Positions 47,212 to 58,680 of a stretch of DNA of 64,000 nucleotides are shown one piece after another. Every line of letters begins with the position of its first letter. Position 1 is the first letter of the stretch. The stretch is from assembly GCA_007922305.1 (NCBI GenBank), contig ML677386.1:12815830-12879829 (forward strand), given 5' to 3'. Origin of the DNA: Dermatemys mawii. Lineage: Eukaryota; Chordata; Testudines; Dermatemydidae. The translations under genes and the position numbers were made by a program. A model generated the notes under the pieces. It saw only the letters and a list, made by a program, of their open reading frames with translations, did no database searches and was not told the DNA's origin.

Positions 47212-47924
47212 TCTCCCCTGTCAGAATTGGGGATATTTAAATCTGTTTCCCAGCCTATAGAGAGACTATGCAACTGCCTGAGAGGCCACAACACAATGTG
47301 GGTGCTATTGCAGTGCGTGAGCACTAGTAGAAGTTGTTGCTCCTTCACAACCCTAAAGAGGTGTCTCTGGCCACTGGATCCGTGTTTGTGCAGATCCAGC
47401 CAGCCTTCCCTTCTCCCACCTGATTCTTCTATCTATGCTGTCTTGTTCAGAGATGGCACAAAGCCCACAGCCTGGTATGTGAACATGCTGAGGTCCATGT
47501 ACTGTCTCTCCATCTGCACTGCACACCTGTACAGGGAGATTGTGGCTGTTATAAGGCCATTTCACCAATAAATACATTTCTGTTATTAGAAATTCAGAGT
47601 TCCTGGAATCAATAGCTGAACTAAAAACAAACAAAAAAATCAAACAAAAAAAATCCCACATTGTTTTGTCTGTGTTTGGCCTCCTGCAACATATTCAGTT
47701 TTATATTTTTGCCCCAGCTCACAACTAAATTTAGATTTAGGAGGAATTCATATCCTTTTTCAAACAAAACTATCCCAAAATGTATGCACCACAATGTACA
47801 GGTGAGTCTGTTCTATTTTGTTATATACAGGTTCTTATATCACCCTCATTACTGTAATACCTGCGGGTTACCTAAGTCTTATGTTTATAAGCCTTTATCC
47901 CAGTACTGACTCCAGTGCGAGCCA

Positions 47925-48352
47925 CAAAATTGTTACCAAGCTCTCTAGTTGCCTAAACTCACTCAGCACCTACATTTTCAGGGTAAAAGTTCCATAGGTG
48001 CCTAACTTTCCTCCTCTGGATATGCATACTCCTGACTTCCTGTAGGTGTTTGGAGGCCTATCTCCTGCCTGTGCTCCAGAGTGACAGATGAACCAGGAGA
48101 AGACAGCTATTCAGCAGCCTAAGCCACCTGTGGGCCCTGATCCAGTAGATTTGCTCCAAGGATGCCTGCCAGATTGGGTCCCCTTCAAAATCAGGTTGGC
48201 AGAGGAGGAAGTGGTGGTGCCCATGTAATGGGTTTCATCCCAATGATTAGAACACTTGACTGAGATATAGGAAACCTCATCTCTGCTAGGGTCTTTGAAC
48301 AGGGGTCTCCCATCTCTGAGGTGAGTGCTCTAACCACTGAGCTATGGGACAT
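47925..48352 (-). mobile_element. tRNA-like SINE/composite repeat, copy 2 of the 'TAGGTGCCT' family
   Basis: On the minus strand it starts GTCCCATAGCTCAGTGGTTA, GAGCACTCACCTC, GGGAGACCCCTGTTCAAAGA. TAGCTCAGTGG fits a tRNA A box and TGTTCAAAGACC a weak B box. The downstream end (minus strand) has GGTGCCTAACTTTCC-like words and reads GGCACCTATGGAACTTTTAC, CCTGAAAATGTAGGTGCTGA, matching 46296-46390. Whether head and tail are one element or two adjacent ones is unsettled. Confidence 0.55.
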
Positions 48353-49111
48353 TTTGATGTGGGGCTCTCTCAGTCTCTCCAGCTGAAGCTTTTGCAATAT
48401 GAATCAATAAAGAAAGAGTGACTGGAGCAGGTGAACTGGCCCTCTTTCCCCCACCCCCACTCAACCCCACCAGATGGACTACAGAGTCATCCTCTCTTTC
48501 TCTATCTCTGTCTCAATCACTGATCCTCTGTGGATCAATACTTCAATAGTCAGGGCATGCACGTGAGAGAGACAGAGAGAGAGAAAGAGAGAGAGAGCAT
48601 GAATAAGGTTATCAAGATCTGGTCTGCAGGTTTAAAATCTGGCAAAATCTGGCCCTTGGTGTTCACCCATCATAAGTAATACTCCCAAACCGATACTCTG
48701 TTTCATTACAACAGTGTTATATTTAGAGTCGTAGCAATTGTTAGACAGCAGAGCCACCAATGTTTCTCTCCTAAAACTCTTCTGTCATTAGATACATTTT
48801 AATGGGATACATGGTCATCGATAAAGAAAGATTGTGCTGCTGCCCACTAATTAAAACACCTTTGGAAATCTGATTCACCACAAGCAATCCATGACTTTCA
48901 GCTTACAAGAGTAGCACGGATAAATGAAATGACTTTTAAAAATGTATTTTTACATCCTTTATATTCTTTTTTTTATTCTTCCTCTTTTCCTGAGGCATAA
49001 TAGCAATGCTTTTCCTCTGCCAATATGTGACCTTTACTTAATATACATCAATTTCCCCTCAGTGCCCAAAATGAACATCTCACAGTCTGTCTGACAGTAC
49101 ATTAGAATTAC
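48353..49111. other. no gene; contains (GA)n run
   Basis: Sequence after the tRNA-like repeat. A purine (GA)n tract lies at 48564-48597. Nothing else is supported. Confidence 0.4.
48564..48597. repeat. (GA)n-rich simple repeat
   Basis: GA dinucleotides with two short interruptions, read directly. Confidence 0.93.
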
Positions 49112-50329
49112 ATGTTTGCACTGGAATACAAATATTTGTCACTGTTTATAGTTTCCTTACTTTGCTATTTACCTGTTCATATTGCCAGGGGTCAGAGTGA
49201 ATCACTACCAGAGCTTAACACAGATGCAAACTTTTTAAAAGAGGTGATATGTGATCGAATATTCAAAGGCCACAAAATACAAAACAAAAATAAAACATGC
49301 ACAGAAGTGATGCTCTCTCTCTTTCTCTCTCTCTGTGGATCTTGCTTTTCCCATGTGAAAGGGGGCTCAGTTGTTTCCATGACAGCATTCTCCCACTTCT
49401 GTATAGGACTCCTTAGTGGCCCAGGGATCCATGTTAGGGTAAGGGCCAAGAAGTGTGCCAGCCATAATGGAATGCACATCATTCCCCCATGAGTTCGGGG
49501 AAAATTTTCCCCAGGGACTATACACTTTTGACATTGTAACTCTGACATTTCCTTTTGAAATATTCTAATAAATGAGCAACTTCAAATGCTAAAGCACTCT
49601 GCTAATAAATGATTTGTTGTTTTTTGTTGGTTTTTCTTCCTGACTCCAAATTATGACCAGTTTATGTCCTGAAATATTAGGATGATATTTATTTCCCATT
49701 TTAAATGGATAAATATGGATTCAGTGGGAGGAAATTATTAATCAAAATATAAGGAACACCATCAGGCATTTAAACATACTGTTTAGTCTTCCAGTTCTCT
49801 CTTGCTTTGGTATATGAACACTCTTTATTGAGGTTTTATTGTCCAGATCCCAAATACGCATTAGGAAAACTTTGGCCTTTATGACAGATATACACCAGCA
49901 TTAAATTAACCTATTAATTAATTTCATTTCTCTGGATAGTTTAATCAATGAAGTTTAATCAACCTGAACATTCTTTGTTGCATCTAATTGGAAAAACCTG
50001 ACATACGTTAGTACAATGTCATTTGTAAGTCCTCAAAATAAATCACTAAGTAGAACATTTCACTCTTTTTAATGACACTGATGCACTAAATCTATCTAAA
50101 TTCAAGGAATAATGAGGTCAGAGTGAAAAGGTACAAGATAACCCTGTTTCACCAGTTTCTGATGATTGTTTGCATTCATCCTGACAGATTGTCTATTTAA
50201 CCTTGCAATTAAATAACTGTTTTGCAAATAGTTTGTAATATCATTAAAGTAGATAATTTGTAATATAATTTGGAGTGTAGAGGGCACAGAAAGATAAACA
50301 AAAAGAAGAGATGAGACGATCTTAATGAG
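49112..50329. other. gene-free stretch
   Basis: Overlapping plus (49112-49492) and minus (49192-49548) frames have no motifs and oppose each other. A short TC run is at 49312-49334. No gene is supported. Confidence 0.4.
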
Positions 50330-50445
50330 AGCTGTTTTCTATTCCTAGTTTAGCCAGTGCCCTGGTCAGTGACCTTGAGCAAGTTACTTTGCCTCCCTGT
50401 ATCTCAGTTTCATCATCTGTAAAAATGTGGATAATGCGGCATTGT
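50330..50445 (+). mobile_element. MIR SINE
   Basis: CTATTCCTAGTTTAGCCAGT, GTGACCTTGAGCAAGTTACT, TGCCTCCCTGTATCTCAGTT, and TCATCATCTGTAAAAATGTG: the core and 3' part of MIR in canonical order. Good match to the remembered consensus. Confidence 0.9.
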
Positions 50446-50884
50446 TCTATTATTACTCATGGATGATCCCTGCTCAGTCCTCTAGATTAAAGCTGTTAAA
50501 ATAACATCCTTGAATAGTTTAGTGATTCCCTTCATCTTCATCCCACTCCTTCATCTGATGAATAAGTGTGCTTGAGTAATTTGTCCATTATCCTGTATGC
50601 CTACAGATGGTCAGACAATTATTTTTCTAACAAACAATTTGCTGACCTTTTCCAAGAGATGAAATATATTCACAAATAGTCTTTCTCTACTATTTGAGCA
50701 TTTGTGCTCAAGAAGATAATTCAAGCTCTCCCTTTGTATCCTAACATTTCCTAACAGTATGCTCATGGGTTGGCAGGGAATTCATTCTGTCTCTGTGTGT
50801 GGCTCATGTTAATCCGATACCTGGCAGCAAGCATCACAATGTGCTGGGATTACTATTACGGTTGGAAGAATGGGATAATTGTTC
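50446..50884. other. no feature seen
   Basis: No supported exon, RNA or repeat. Confidence 0.35.
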
Positions 50885-51007
50885 AAGCACAGGCCTTCAA
50901 GTTAGGGGTTCTGCCTCCTATTCCTGACTATGCAACAAGTTTATGTGAGGATTTGATCAAGTAATTTAATCTCTCTATGCCATGGTTTATACCTTTGGAA
51001 AAACAGG
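50885..51007 (+). mobile_element. MIR SINE
   Basis: CAGGCCTTCAAGTTAGGGGT, CTGCCTCCTATTCCTGACTA, TTTGATCAAGTAATTTAATC, and TCTCTATGCCATGGTTTATA follow the MIR core order, more diverged than the copy at 50330. Confidence 0.72.
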
Positions 51008-51079
51008 GTGTGGAATTCTGGTCCTATCGAAATCAGTCTCCAGAGATTACAAATATCTACCAGGTAGAGCCAGTCATGA

Positions 51080-51235
51080 ATTCTCCATTGAAATGATTTT
51101 TTGACAGAAAATGCAGTTTCTACAAAAGTCAGCATTTTCCACAAGAATATTTTGATTTTGCCGAAGTTTTTCAATTTTCTTTTTGGAAAAATCTAATCAA
51201 AATATTTCATTTGAGCAGATTTGAAACATTTCTAT
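51080..51235. repeat. A/T-rich 'TTTTCA' dispersed repeat
   Basis: CATTGAAATGATTTTTTGAC, AGTCAGCATTTTCCACAAG and ATATTTTGATTTTGCCGAAG are typical of the same degenerate family as at 9528 and 52510. Confidence 0.45.
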
Positions 51236-52285
51236 GTATTAAAAAGACCTGATATTTTTGTTTCAAGTCAATTCAACATTAAATTGCATTTCCCTATAGG
51301 GCCACATTGCCTCATGAGCACTGTAGTTCAGATGTCTCGTGTCATGATTCTCTCCCATGGCCAAACTACATCTCTCTTGATGCAATGCAATGCAATATCC
51401 CCTCTTATCAAGCTGCCTGGTGCATCATGGGAATCACATGACTGCTGGTACAAAATGAGAAACACAGGCTGAATAGGGAGCCTGGATCCTATGCAAGAAT
51501 GGAGGGATCGGGGACCCAAACTACAGTGACCCTGAGGCAATATAACACTACAGGAAAATGCAGTGTAATGTTGAGCTGACTAAAAATTGAAGGTTTGGGA
51601 TCAGTTCAATGAATTGAATTGAAATTTTTTGAATCAGGAATACTGAGATATTTAATTTTGAACACCAAAATAAGTGGCCAGATTTTTAGAAGAGTTCAGC
51701 ATGTTCAAAACTAAGTTGTTTAGAAAATCTGTCAGTGATTGTCACAATAGGAGCTGGTGCCAAATATTTTGTCTAAATATATAAGCAGAATTCTTTTGCT
51801 GAACCTCACTACAGAAATGGATGTTGTTGGCCAATCAGATTTATTAGCTTGCTGCTCAAAAATATTGAAGATTGGGGGAAAAAAAGATTGAATCTCACCT
51901 TGACTCAAAGTTCATTTTTTTAATTCATGTTAATAGCTTAATTATCTATTTGAAATTTCAGTAAATGAGTTTCTTAAACACCTATTTTTGAGCTTTGTGT
52001 AATTTATTATTTACATGTACCCTATTGAGCAATTTATAAGCATAGTATATATTTCAAATTCCATTTTTAGATTAATTAATTCAAAATTTGATTTTTTTCT
52101 TTAAACTTTCTCAGGCATATGTCACAATTCCAAATTACTTTCTTTTCCTTTCTGAACATTGAATACAACAATAGAAACCGTTTTTCTTGTTTATACAAGT
52201 GTTTCCCAGAGGATAAAATTTATTTCACTTGCATAAGAAGTATAATCAGGATTTATGCTAAGAAAGTTGTGATTGTCTGGGGTAT
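51236..52285. other. no feature seen
   Basis: AT-rich sequence. No exon or classifiable repeat. Confidence 0.35.
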
Positions 52286-52294
52286 TTGTCTGTG

Positions 52295-52420
52295 TGGGGT
52301 GACCAGATATCCCGATTTTATAGGGACAGTCCTGCTTTTTGGGTCTTTTTCTTATATAGGCTCCTCTTATCCCCACCTCCTCCCCTCCCGATTTTTCACA
52401 CTTGCTATCTGGTCACCCTA
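52295..52420. mobile_element. MITE with GGGTGACCAGA ends, ~126 bp
   Basis: The left end TGGGGTGACCAGATATCCC and the right end, GCTATCTGGTCACCCTA, are inverted repeats. The interior CCCGATTTTATAGGGACAGT and TTTTTCTTATATAGGCTCC is very characteristic of a turtle MITE. Flanks TTGTCTGTG (52286-52294) and TTGTCTATG (52421-52429) match at 8 of 9 bases, consistent with an 8-9 bp target duplication. Confidence 0.92.
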
Positions 52421-52509
52421 TTGTCTATGTCAAATTGTAACCTCCATTTTGTTTTGTAGATGCCATTTTGATTGTAACATTACCTGTAACCTTCACCTTG
52501 AATTGTAAT

Positions 52510-52740
52510 TAGAGCTAAGCAAATAATTGATTTTTTTTTGTTTGGTGGCCGAATCAAACAATAATGAATAATAAAAATACAATTGGTTAATTTCAATTTG
52601 AAACTGATTTTTTAAAAGCAATTTCTTTCAAAAAAGAAAAAGAAAAATTGAGTTGAACAAAACATTTCAAAGTTGTTTTGAAATGACGTTTTCAAAACAA
52701 AATATCAATTCAAAATGACATTTTCAGGGGAAATAGTGCA
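52510..52740. repeat. A/T-rich 'GAGCTAAGCAAA' dispersed repeat
   Basis: Starts near TTAGAGCTAAGCAAATAATT and is rich in AATTTCAATTTGAAAC and TTTCAAAGTTGTTTTGAAAT, which are self-complementary. It is a likely fold-back MITE of the same broad class as 9528. Confidence 0.45.
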
Positions 52741-53158
52741 CTGTGGTATTTTGGTTGGGGAGGTAAAATCAGGTGCATTTTTTCTAAGCAAAATAAATAT
52801 ACAATTGATATGGACAGCTATTATGCTTGGTAGTAAACATTTTGGGAGTTAATACTTTTGCATTTACAAACTTGAATGAGAATGGAGAGCTTGCTGCATT
52901 ATGTAACAAAATGATAGCGTAAGGGTAAACTAACAAATAAGGAGGCGCAGGTGAGAAAGACAGCATGCAATGCTCTATCTCAGTCGAGGTAACTGTCACT
53001 GAAGAATGACCATCATATGCTCAAATGAGTAATTGCTACAGGCTGTATCTTCATATTAACAGTGATGTGGATTACAGTGTGAAACACTGGGCTATTTATA
53101 AATCATCTGCCACACTTTCAAACCTTATGGTTGCAGACAAAAACTTGAACACGTGATC
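52741..53158. other. no feature seen
   Basis: AT-rich sequence with no supported feature. Confidence 0.35.
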
Positions 53159-53166
53159 CCCTAAAG

Positions 53167-53398
53167 CAGACATGGGCAAACTACGGCCCGCAGGCCACAT
53201 GTGGCCCACTGGCTATTTTTATCCAGCCTGCAAGCTTTGTCCAGGGGCCCCGCCCTCCCGGCCCAGAGCCCAGTGCGGCAAGCCGCACGGCCCCGCGTTC
53301 CGGGCCCCTGGATAGGGGGCGGGGCCTTCCCTCCAGGGCCCTCTGCACAATTTTGAAGCCCAGTGTGGCCCTCGGGCAAAAAAGTTTGCCCACCCCTG
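53167..53398. mobile_element. hAT-type MITE, 232 bp
   Basis: It begins CAGACATGGGCAAACTACGG and ends AAAGTTTGCCCACCCCTG; the opposite-strand end reads CAGGGGTGGGCAAACTTT. Perfect 8-bp target duplications CCCTAAAG lie at 53159-53166 and 53399-53406. The interior is GC- and CpG-rich (GGCAAGCCGCACGGCCCCGC), which produces three overlapping minus-strand frames that are not genes and could mimic a CpG island. Confidence 0.96.
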
Positions 53399-53627
53399 CC
53401 CTAAAGCCTCAAAATGTGATGGCAAATAGAAAAGAACACAACATTTTTTATTTTTTAAATCTCATTTTTTAAAATCAATCTCATAATATTTGAACTCTGG
53501 GGGTTGGCAATACCACTCTTCAAAAGAAAGGCAGACACACCACTCATTGAAATTGACAGTGCACATGAAGCCCTCAGATCAAAAACAAACGATGTAGAGC
53601 TTTAATAATTAAAACACTGCATTTTCA

Positions 53628-53759
53628 GGAGAAGGAGCAAGTTTTGAGAGAAGCAAGAAGAAGGAGCACTTCGTTTTTCAAGAGCAGGAACATCTTTTAT
53701 CCTGACCTAACTGCAGAGACTTCACGATGCCAGTGGGAATGGAACTGTTACAGAGATCA
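53628..53759 (+). other. weak candidate exon
   Basis: A 132-base segment is preceded by CACTGCATTTTCAG and followed by GTAAAGAAG, plausible splice acceptor and donor. Its first frame is open over all 44 codons (begins EKEQVLREARRR, ends WEWNCYRDQ); a second frame is open for 24 codons. The purine-rich start makes a chance frame likely, and no family is recognised. An ATG at 53726 could also start a short frame. Plus strand, opposite to the candidate at 63564. Confidence 0.18.
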
Positions 53760-55659
53760 GGTAAAGAAGAAAGACATCAGACTGACTATTTGGTATCCTG
53801 TAAAATTCACTTGTTGATGATTTTAAACACTCCTCTTCTGAGTTTGAATCCTTTCTCCAGGCTCAGAGGGACTTAATAAAACATTTCTTGCGTTCTCCTT
53901 AGAAGCCCTCAGAAGCCCAAGATGTTAAAAATAAAAGAGAGAGACGAAAAAAAAAAATCAAACCCCTCTATTTCAAGATTACTTTTTTCAATTTATTACT
54001 ACCAGAGGATTGTGTTCTTGTTCTCTTGCATTATTGTTTTCATCACTTCAAGTCTGCTGAGAAACTTAAGAAAAAGTTTTGTTATATTTTGAACAATTAT
54101 CATTTTAGCCAGCATTTTTACTGCTGTGACCTTAGTATATTTTAATGAGTTAGTGGTTGTTTTTTTAGTGTTTATCAGCTCAGTCACACACACACACACC
54201 ACCAACAAACATGCTATAATTGGCCATTTGCACTAAATTTAAAAGAGCACCAAAAGATGGAATGCAGAGAAGCAAGCAACTACATTTCTTCTATATTTTT
54301 TCCATGCTCCTTCCTGCTACATTTTGACAAAAATATTGCATACTTGCTGTCCGCCATTTAGAGTTACCATCATCCTTGATCAAAATCCCATTTAACTCAA
54401 TGGGGAGGAAAAACAAAAACCACATTCAATAGGGAACAGAAAAATAGAATGCGACCAAAGTATCCTATCAAAACAGCTCAAATTTCAAATAAATAATCAC
54501 TATGAACAAGCTACAGACCAACAAATAATGAATAAAATGAAAAATCATGGCCTGGTTGTGAGCAATCCATAAAGCCTACAAATTGTTCTGTGTAGATTAT
54601 AAATTACTAGTTATTTAGTCATGTCTAACCAATGGTGTGGGAGTTGCTGTGCTTTCTGACCTCAGTCCCAAATGCTGATAACTTGTCCACAGGCATGGCC
54701 TGGCAAGTGGCTGCCCATACGTGGATTTGAGCAAGGTAGAGGCATCATATGCAAAGAATCCAGGGTCCATGAATGCTAACATGGGTTACTGAGGAGGCAA
54801 GAATAAGGGGACCTACTAACCTTGGGGATCAAAGGTGCCCCAGGAAGGAGGCTATGCTTAGTAGCAGTAACCTCAAAGGCAGGAATTACTTCATAAGGTA
54901 AGTTGATTGTGTGGAGAAGTACCAAGTCCTTAAGTATAACAAAGAAAAAAAGAACCAATTTACAGTTTACCATTTTTAAAGAAGGATGGTGCAGGCAACA
55001 GCAATCAGGTACAAATTGGCTACCTTTGGGCTGCATCTGCTTGTCTTTTCCAGATTTAAAGGCCCAACTACTAGAGGAGCATGAATTTGGTGGCAAACAG
55101 GCAGTCACAGAGGAAAAGGCTGAATTCCCACCTTTATGACAGCCAGGGATCTGGACGGAAAATTAGCTGGAGTATTCAGAACATAGCCTAGTATGTTTGA
55201 ATTTGCTATGCCCTCATGTTGTCCTTTGGCACTATGGTTCTATAATAAAAGTCTGGATACTCTCTCAAAAATCAGTTGTTGCTTAAGCTTAAATTTTAAC
55301 ATTGCTGAATGATAAGGTTTTTAAAAAGCATCTATTTATAGCTTAGGGCACTGTACAAGGGCTTTACATAGAACCCAACCGCATTTGCATTATAACTACA
55401 ATGTATCCACAGATATGTCTGTGCATAATAATTAGCATATTCAAGTTTTAGAATAAATGCAATAAAAATTAGATTCCATATGGTAAGTACTGTCCAGTTA
55501 CTAAATTTGGCCTAATAAAGTGATAAGCAAAGGAAATATAACTGGGAATTAAGACAATCCAGATCAGAACTGTTGTAGGTGGTTACATTTTTAGGCAAGA
55601 ATTCCAATATATAAAAAGATGTCAAAACATAAATTTAACCCCATCTGAGGAAGGATGAA
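53760..55659. other. gene-free stretch
   Basis: AT-rich sequence. Opposing frames at 54776-55139 carry no motifs. A short (AC)n run is at 54184-54200. No gene is supported. Confidence 0.4.
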
Positions 55660-55745
55660 GTACATGACTGGAAGGCAGAACTTCTGGATTCTATGTCCAG
55701 CTTTGTCACTGACTCCCAGTGTGATTATACAGTGTGAAACCATTC
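55655..55745 (+). mobile_element. MIR SINE fragment
   Basis: GACTGGAAGGCAGAACTTCT, GGATTCTATGTCCAGCTTTG and CACTGACTCCCAGTGTGATT match the 5' half and core start of MIR. Confidence 0.65.
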
Positions 55746-55794
55746 TGGTGCTTGGAGTTAAGGTGACATATGGAATTAATGAGGTAGATAAATA

Positions 55795-55885
55795 TTATTC
55801 CATATTTACAGGTGGGAAAACTGAAACATAAGGAGGTGTGAGTGATGCCACAAACTTCTGTAACAGGGAATACAAGCTAGGAATT
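55795..55885 (-). mobile_element. MIR-like SINE fragment, reverse
   Basis: ATTTACAGGTGGGAAAACTG followed by AAACATAAGGAGGTGTGAGT is the reverse complement of the MIR block 'CCTCTGTGCCTCAGTTTCCCCATCTGTAAA'. It lies 50 bases from a plus-strand MIR fragment, so the two are separate insertions or a rearranged copy. Confidence 0.6.
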
Positions 55886-57689
55886 TAGTCTATTCACCAA
55901 GCAAAAAAAGCTTCTGAGGCTTTTTATCTGAGGGCTTAGGTGAGACTTACATGGTGCATAGGTTTTGTCTCCTTGATATTTATTTATTGACAGGTATAAA
56001 ATAGATTCCACTGTTCTGGCTGCTGTAAGCAAGTTAGAAACAACTCGTTATCTCAGGACGACATCCTCACATCCACCAAATGTTATTCCTCACATTCAGC
56101 TCTTTTCCAATCACATTTCTCTCTCTCACCCGACCTGTCCCGGGAAAATACTAGGAGAATAAATGCCGCCAGTAGCATGACCTGAAGGTCACCAAATCCT
56201 GGCTTTGTTCCAATATTTTGGACCCTGGCACTATCACTAAGTACACCCTGACACCACTCCTGTTCCATTTAAGTGGGGGTCTTTTACGTGAATGCCTTCC
56301 TGATCATACATGATGTAATGTTACAGGATCAGAGAGATGGCTGGTGACCAGGACCAAAATGATTTAGGACTTTGTAAATCTTTAAAATTAAGTTGGTAAT
56401 GCAGCCAGTGCAGATAATGGAGCACTGGGATGCTAATGTGCTCCCTATTACAAAAATCACTTAATGAGTAGGCATTCATATTCAGCAATTTCCTAATCGT
56501 TTTAAGATAAAGCTCCATGTAGAGCACATTAAAGTAATTCAGGCTCTAGGCTGTAGGCAGATAACTGTGGCAAGGTCTGAAGCTGTTAAAAAAGATCACA
56601 ACCTTCTTGCCAGGTTCAAATGCTAAAAGTAGTCTTTCCAACCATTGCTTCTTGGAAATCTTAGCTAGAGATTTAAGACTCTCAAACTGCAAACCCGAGT
56701 AACAAGTGATGGGCAGACAATTCCAATCAAGGGTGAAAATATAATCACTGCTGTTTGTCTGGATATCTGGAGTGGCTTATGACCATGAGTGCTTATCTCA
56801 GGGCAGACTTTCAAAAACAGGACATATACCCCAAACTGGTGGTATGTTCTATAATTAGAGTTCACTAACTCAGTACCAAATGTTAACTCCTAAAATAGTC
56901 TTATAATGGAGTCATGGACAGTCCCCTTAGACACTTCAGTCTATCTTGTCACACAGGCAAGCTGGACTGTATAATAAATAATCACTCTACAAATCATAAA
57001 ATATTCAATCCCAAGAGACCAATCACTCACCCAGCTCAATTTGCATTCTAGCTCTCACTTCAAATATAGCCAATTCTACAGTAAACTAAATAAAGGGTTA
57101 TCTAAGAAAAAGGAATGATAATTACTGAGAGGCAAAAGCTGGTAAAAATATATATCCAGGTGAGTCACAGTTTATAATTTCAAAAGGTAGCAGAGATGTA
57201 GTAATCTGCCAATTTCTCAAAAGTCTTTTAGGTATATCCAGAGTATCTTTAGGGATCTCCTTATTCTCATTGGATTATTCTGCCCTATTTTAATCCAAAC
57301 AATCCAGACATGAAATTGTTTTCCTTGTATCCATATTTATAGCTTCTTCTCACAGAATCCAATTTGACAGAAACAGTTCCCATACAGATCCCTTCTTCAT
57401 GGAAGGGAGGAAGAGGAAAGCACTTAATAAAGTGTTTGATCTTTGATTTGGCACAATGGCTCATTTGTGTTTAATGAAAAGGATTGAACATAGTCTTGTA
57501 AGAGACCATCATTTTCATTACACATGGCTTCTTTCTCATTTGATAAATTAGTTAGTTACAGGGGTATAGCCAATGCAAATGTTTGCTGTTACATTATAAC
57601 ATGGGGTATAATTGAGTGAGAACAATACATGCAGTGTCCTACAAGCATTTCATAAAAAACTAAATACATTCTTATCAACTTAACATTCA
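55886..57689. other. gene-free stretch
   Basis: No supported exon, RNA gene or repeat. Small minus frames at 56083-56865 carry no motifs. Confidence 0.4.
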
Positions 57690-58680
57690 ATATTTATTTT
57701 GATAATGCTACTACACAGTTAAGCAAGACTGGTGTCTTTGCATAAGTTGGCACCTGGTCTGCCAGTGTCACACTGTTTTCCTCCTTTTGCCTTCCCCAAA
57801 CTACAAGTATAAATTCAGTCTTCTCTGGGTTCAGTTTCAGGCGGTGTGATGGAGTCAGACCAGAAGGATATAGGCGAGTGCTGGAAGGCAGGTATATTAG
57901 TCTCAGGATGTGCAGGTCCCTGTTCCCTGGATAGCCAAACAAAGGCTACTCCAGGCCAATCAAGACACCTGGGGCCAATTAAGAACCTTCTAGAAAGGAG
58001 TAGAAACAGCTAGCCTGATTGGGACACCTGAAGCCAATCAGGGACTGGCTGAAACCAGATAAAAGCCTCCCAGTTAGTCAGGTGGGCTGTGGGTGTCAGG
58101 AGCTGTGGAAGGAAGTTGTACTGTTGGTGAGACTGAGTGGTGGACAACATATCATACAGAAGGAAGGAGGCCCTGAGGTAAGGGTGAAGTGGAGGTTGAA
58201 GAAGTGGGGACTGCTGTGGGGAAGTAGCCCAGGGAATTGTATTGTGTTTTGTGGATAAAAGGTCAGCCATCTTAGCTGATACCATTAGGGTCCCTAGGCT
58301 GGAGCCCGGAGCAGAGGGCGGGCCCAGGCTCCCCGCTTTTTTCCATCTTCCATACTGGCCTGTGATGAAGGTAACTCACTAGGTGGTGACTCTTGCCAAT
58401 TATACTGAGAAAGGGAGGTCACTCTGGGGCCTAGATGAGTTTCTGAGGCCCCTAAATCTGCCAAGAAGTGCAGGACCCACAAGTACAGACTTGGAGCTTT
58501 GTCACAGCTGTTAGCATTAATCTGTGTTCCATTCTCCACAGATACTGGCTAGGTTATTTTGTATTCATACTTGTTAAAATTACACTTCATAGTAGCCTAA
58601 GTATTAGATCTGGAGACACTACGTGGATATTGTTTCAGCAGAATTTGTTGCAAAACTGAAAAATTCACACTGCCACCTTT
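57690..58680 (-). pseudogene. CR1-group LINE RT remnant, split by a 662-bp insertion
   Basis: On the minus strand the codons just below 57844 give RLKLNPEKTEFILVVWG, the conserved 'N.LKLNP.KTE.LLV' block after the RT palm in CR1/L2-type LINEs. TLADQVPTYAKTPVLLN follows. Directly beyond the insertion, minus-strand codons above 58506 read QINANS, matching the 'INAN' that precedes RLKLNP in the family. The LINE was therefore intact here when the insertion landed. Stops occur on both sides and the ends are not defined. Confidence 0.72.
57845..58506 (+). mobile_element. LTR-like insertion, 662 bp
   Basis: It begins TGTGATGGAGTCAGACC and ends GGAGCTTTGTCACA, so it has TG...CA ends and a short TGTGA/TCACA inversion. 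Flanks GCGG (57841-57844) and GCTG (58507-58510) are a likely 4-5 bp target duplication with one change, since the interrupted LINE codons join across them. The interior (GGGACACCTGAAGCCAATCA, AAAAGCCTCCCAGTTAGTCA, GGAGCCCGGAGCAGAGGGCG) is a turtle repeat I know from memory. A solo LTR is the simplest reading; no internal retroviral sequence is present. Confidence 0.75.

Noticed and set aside
47074..47571. 165-codon plus-strand open frame
   Set aside because: Residue composition is unlike a conserved protein; it contains a local 60-base duplication and overlaps an equally long minus frame without motifs.
48288..48352. Genuine tRNA gene
   Set aside because: Only the A box is good; the B box is weak and there is no complete cloverleaf. 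It is a tRNA-derived repeat.
53161..53425. Three overlapping minus-strand frames of 68-72 codons
   Set aside because: They are composition effects of the GC-rich MITE at 53167-53398.
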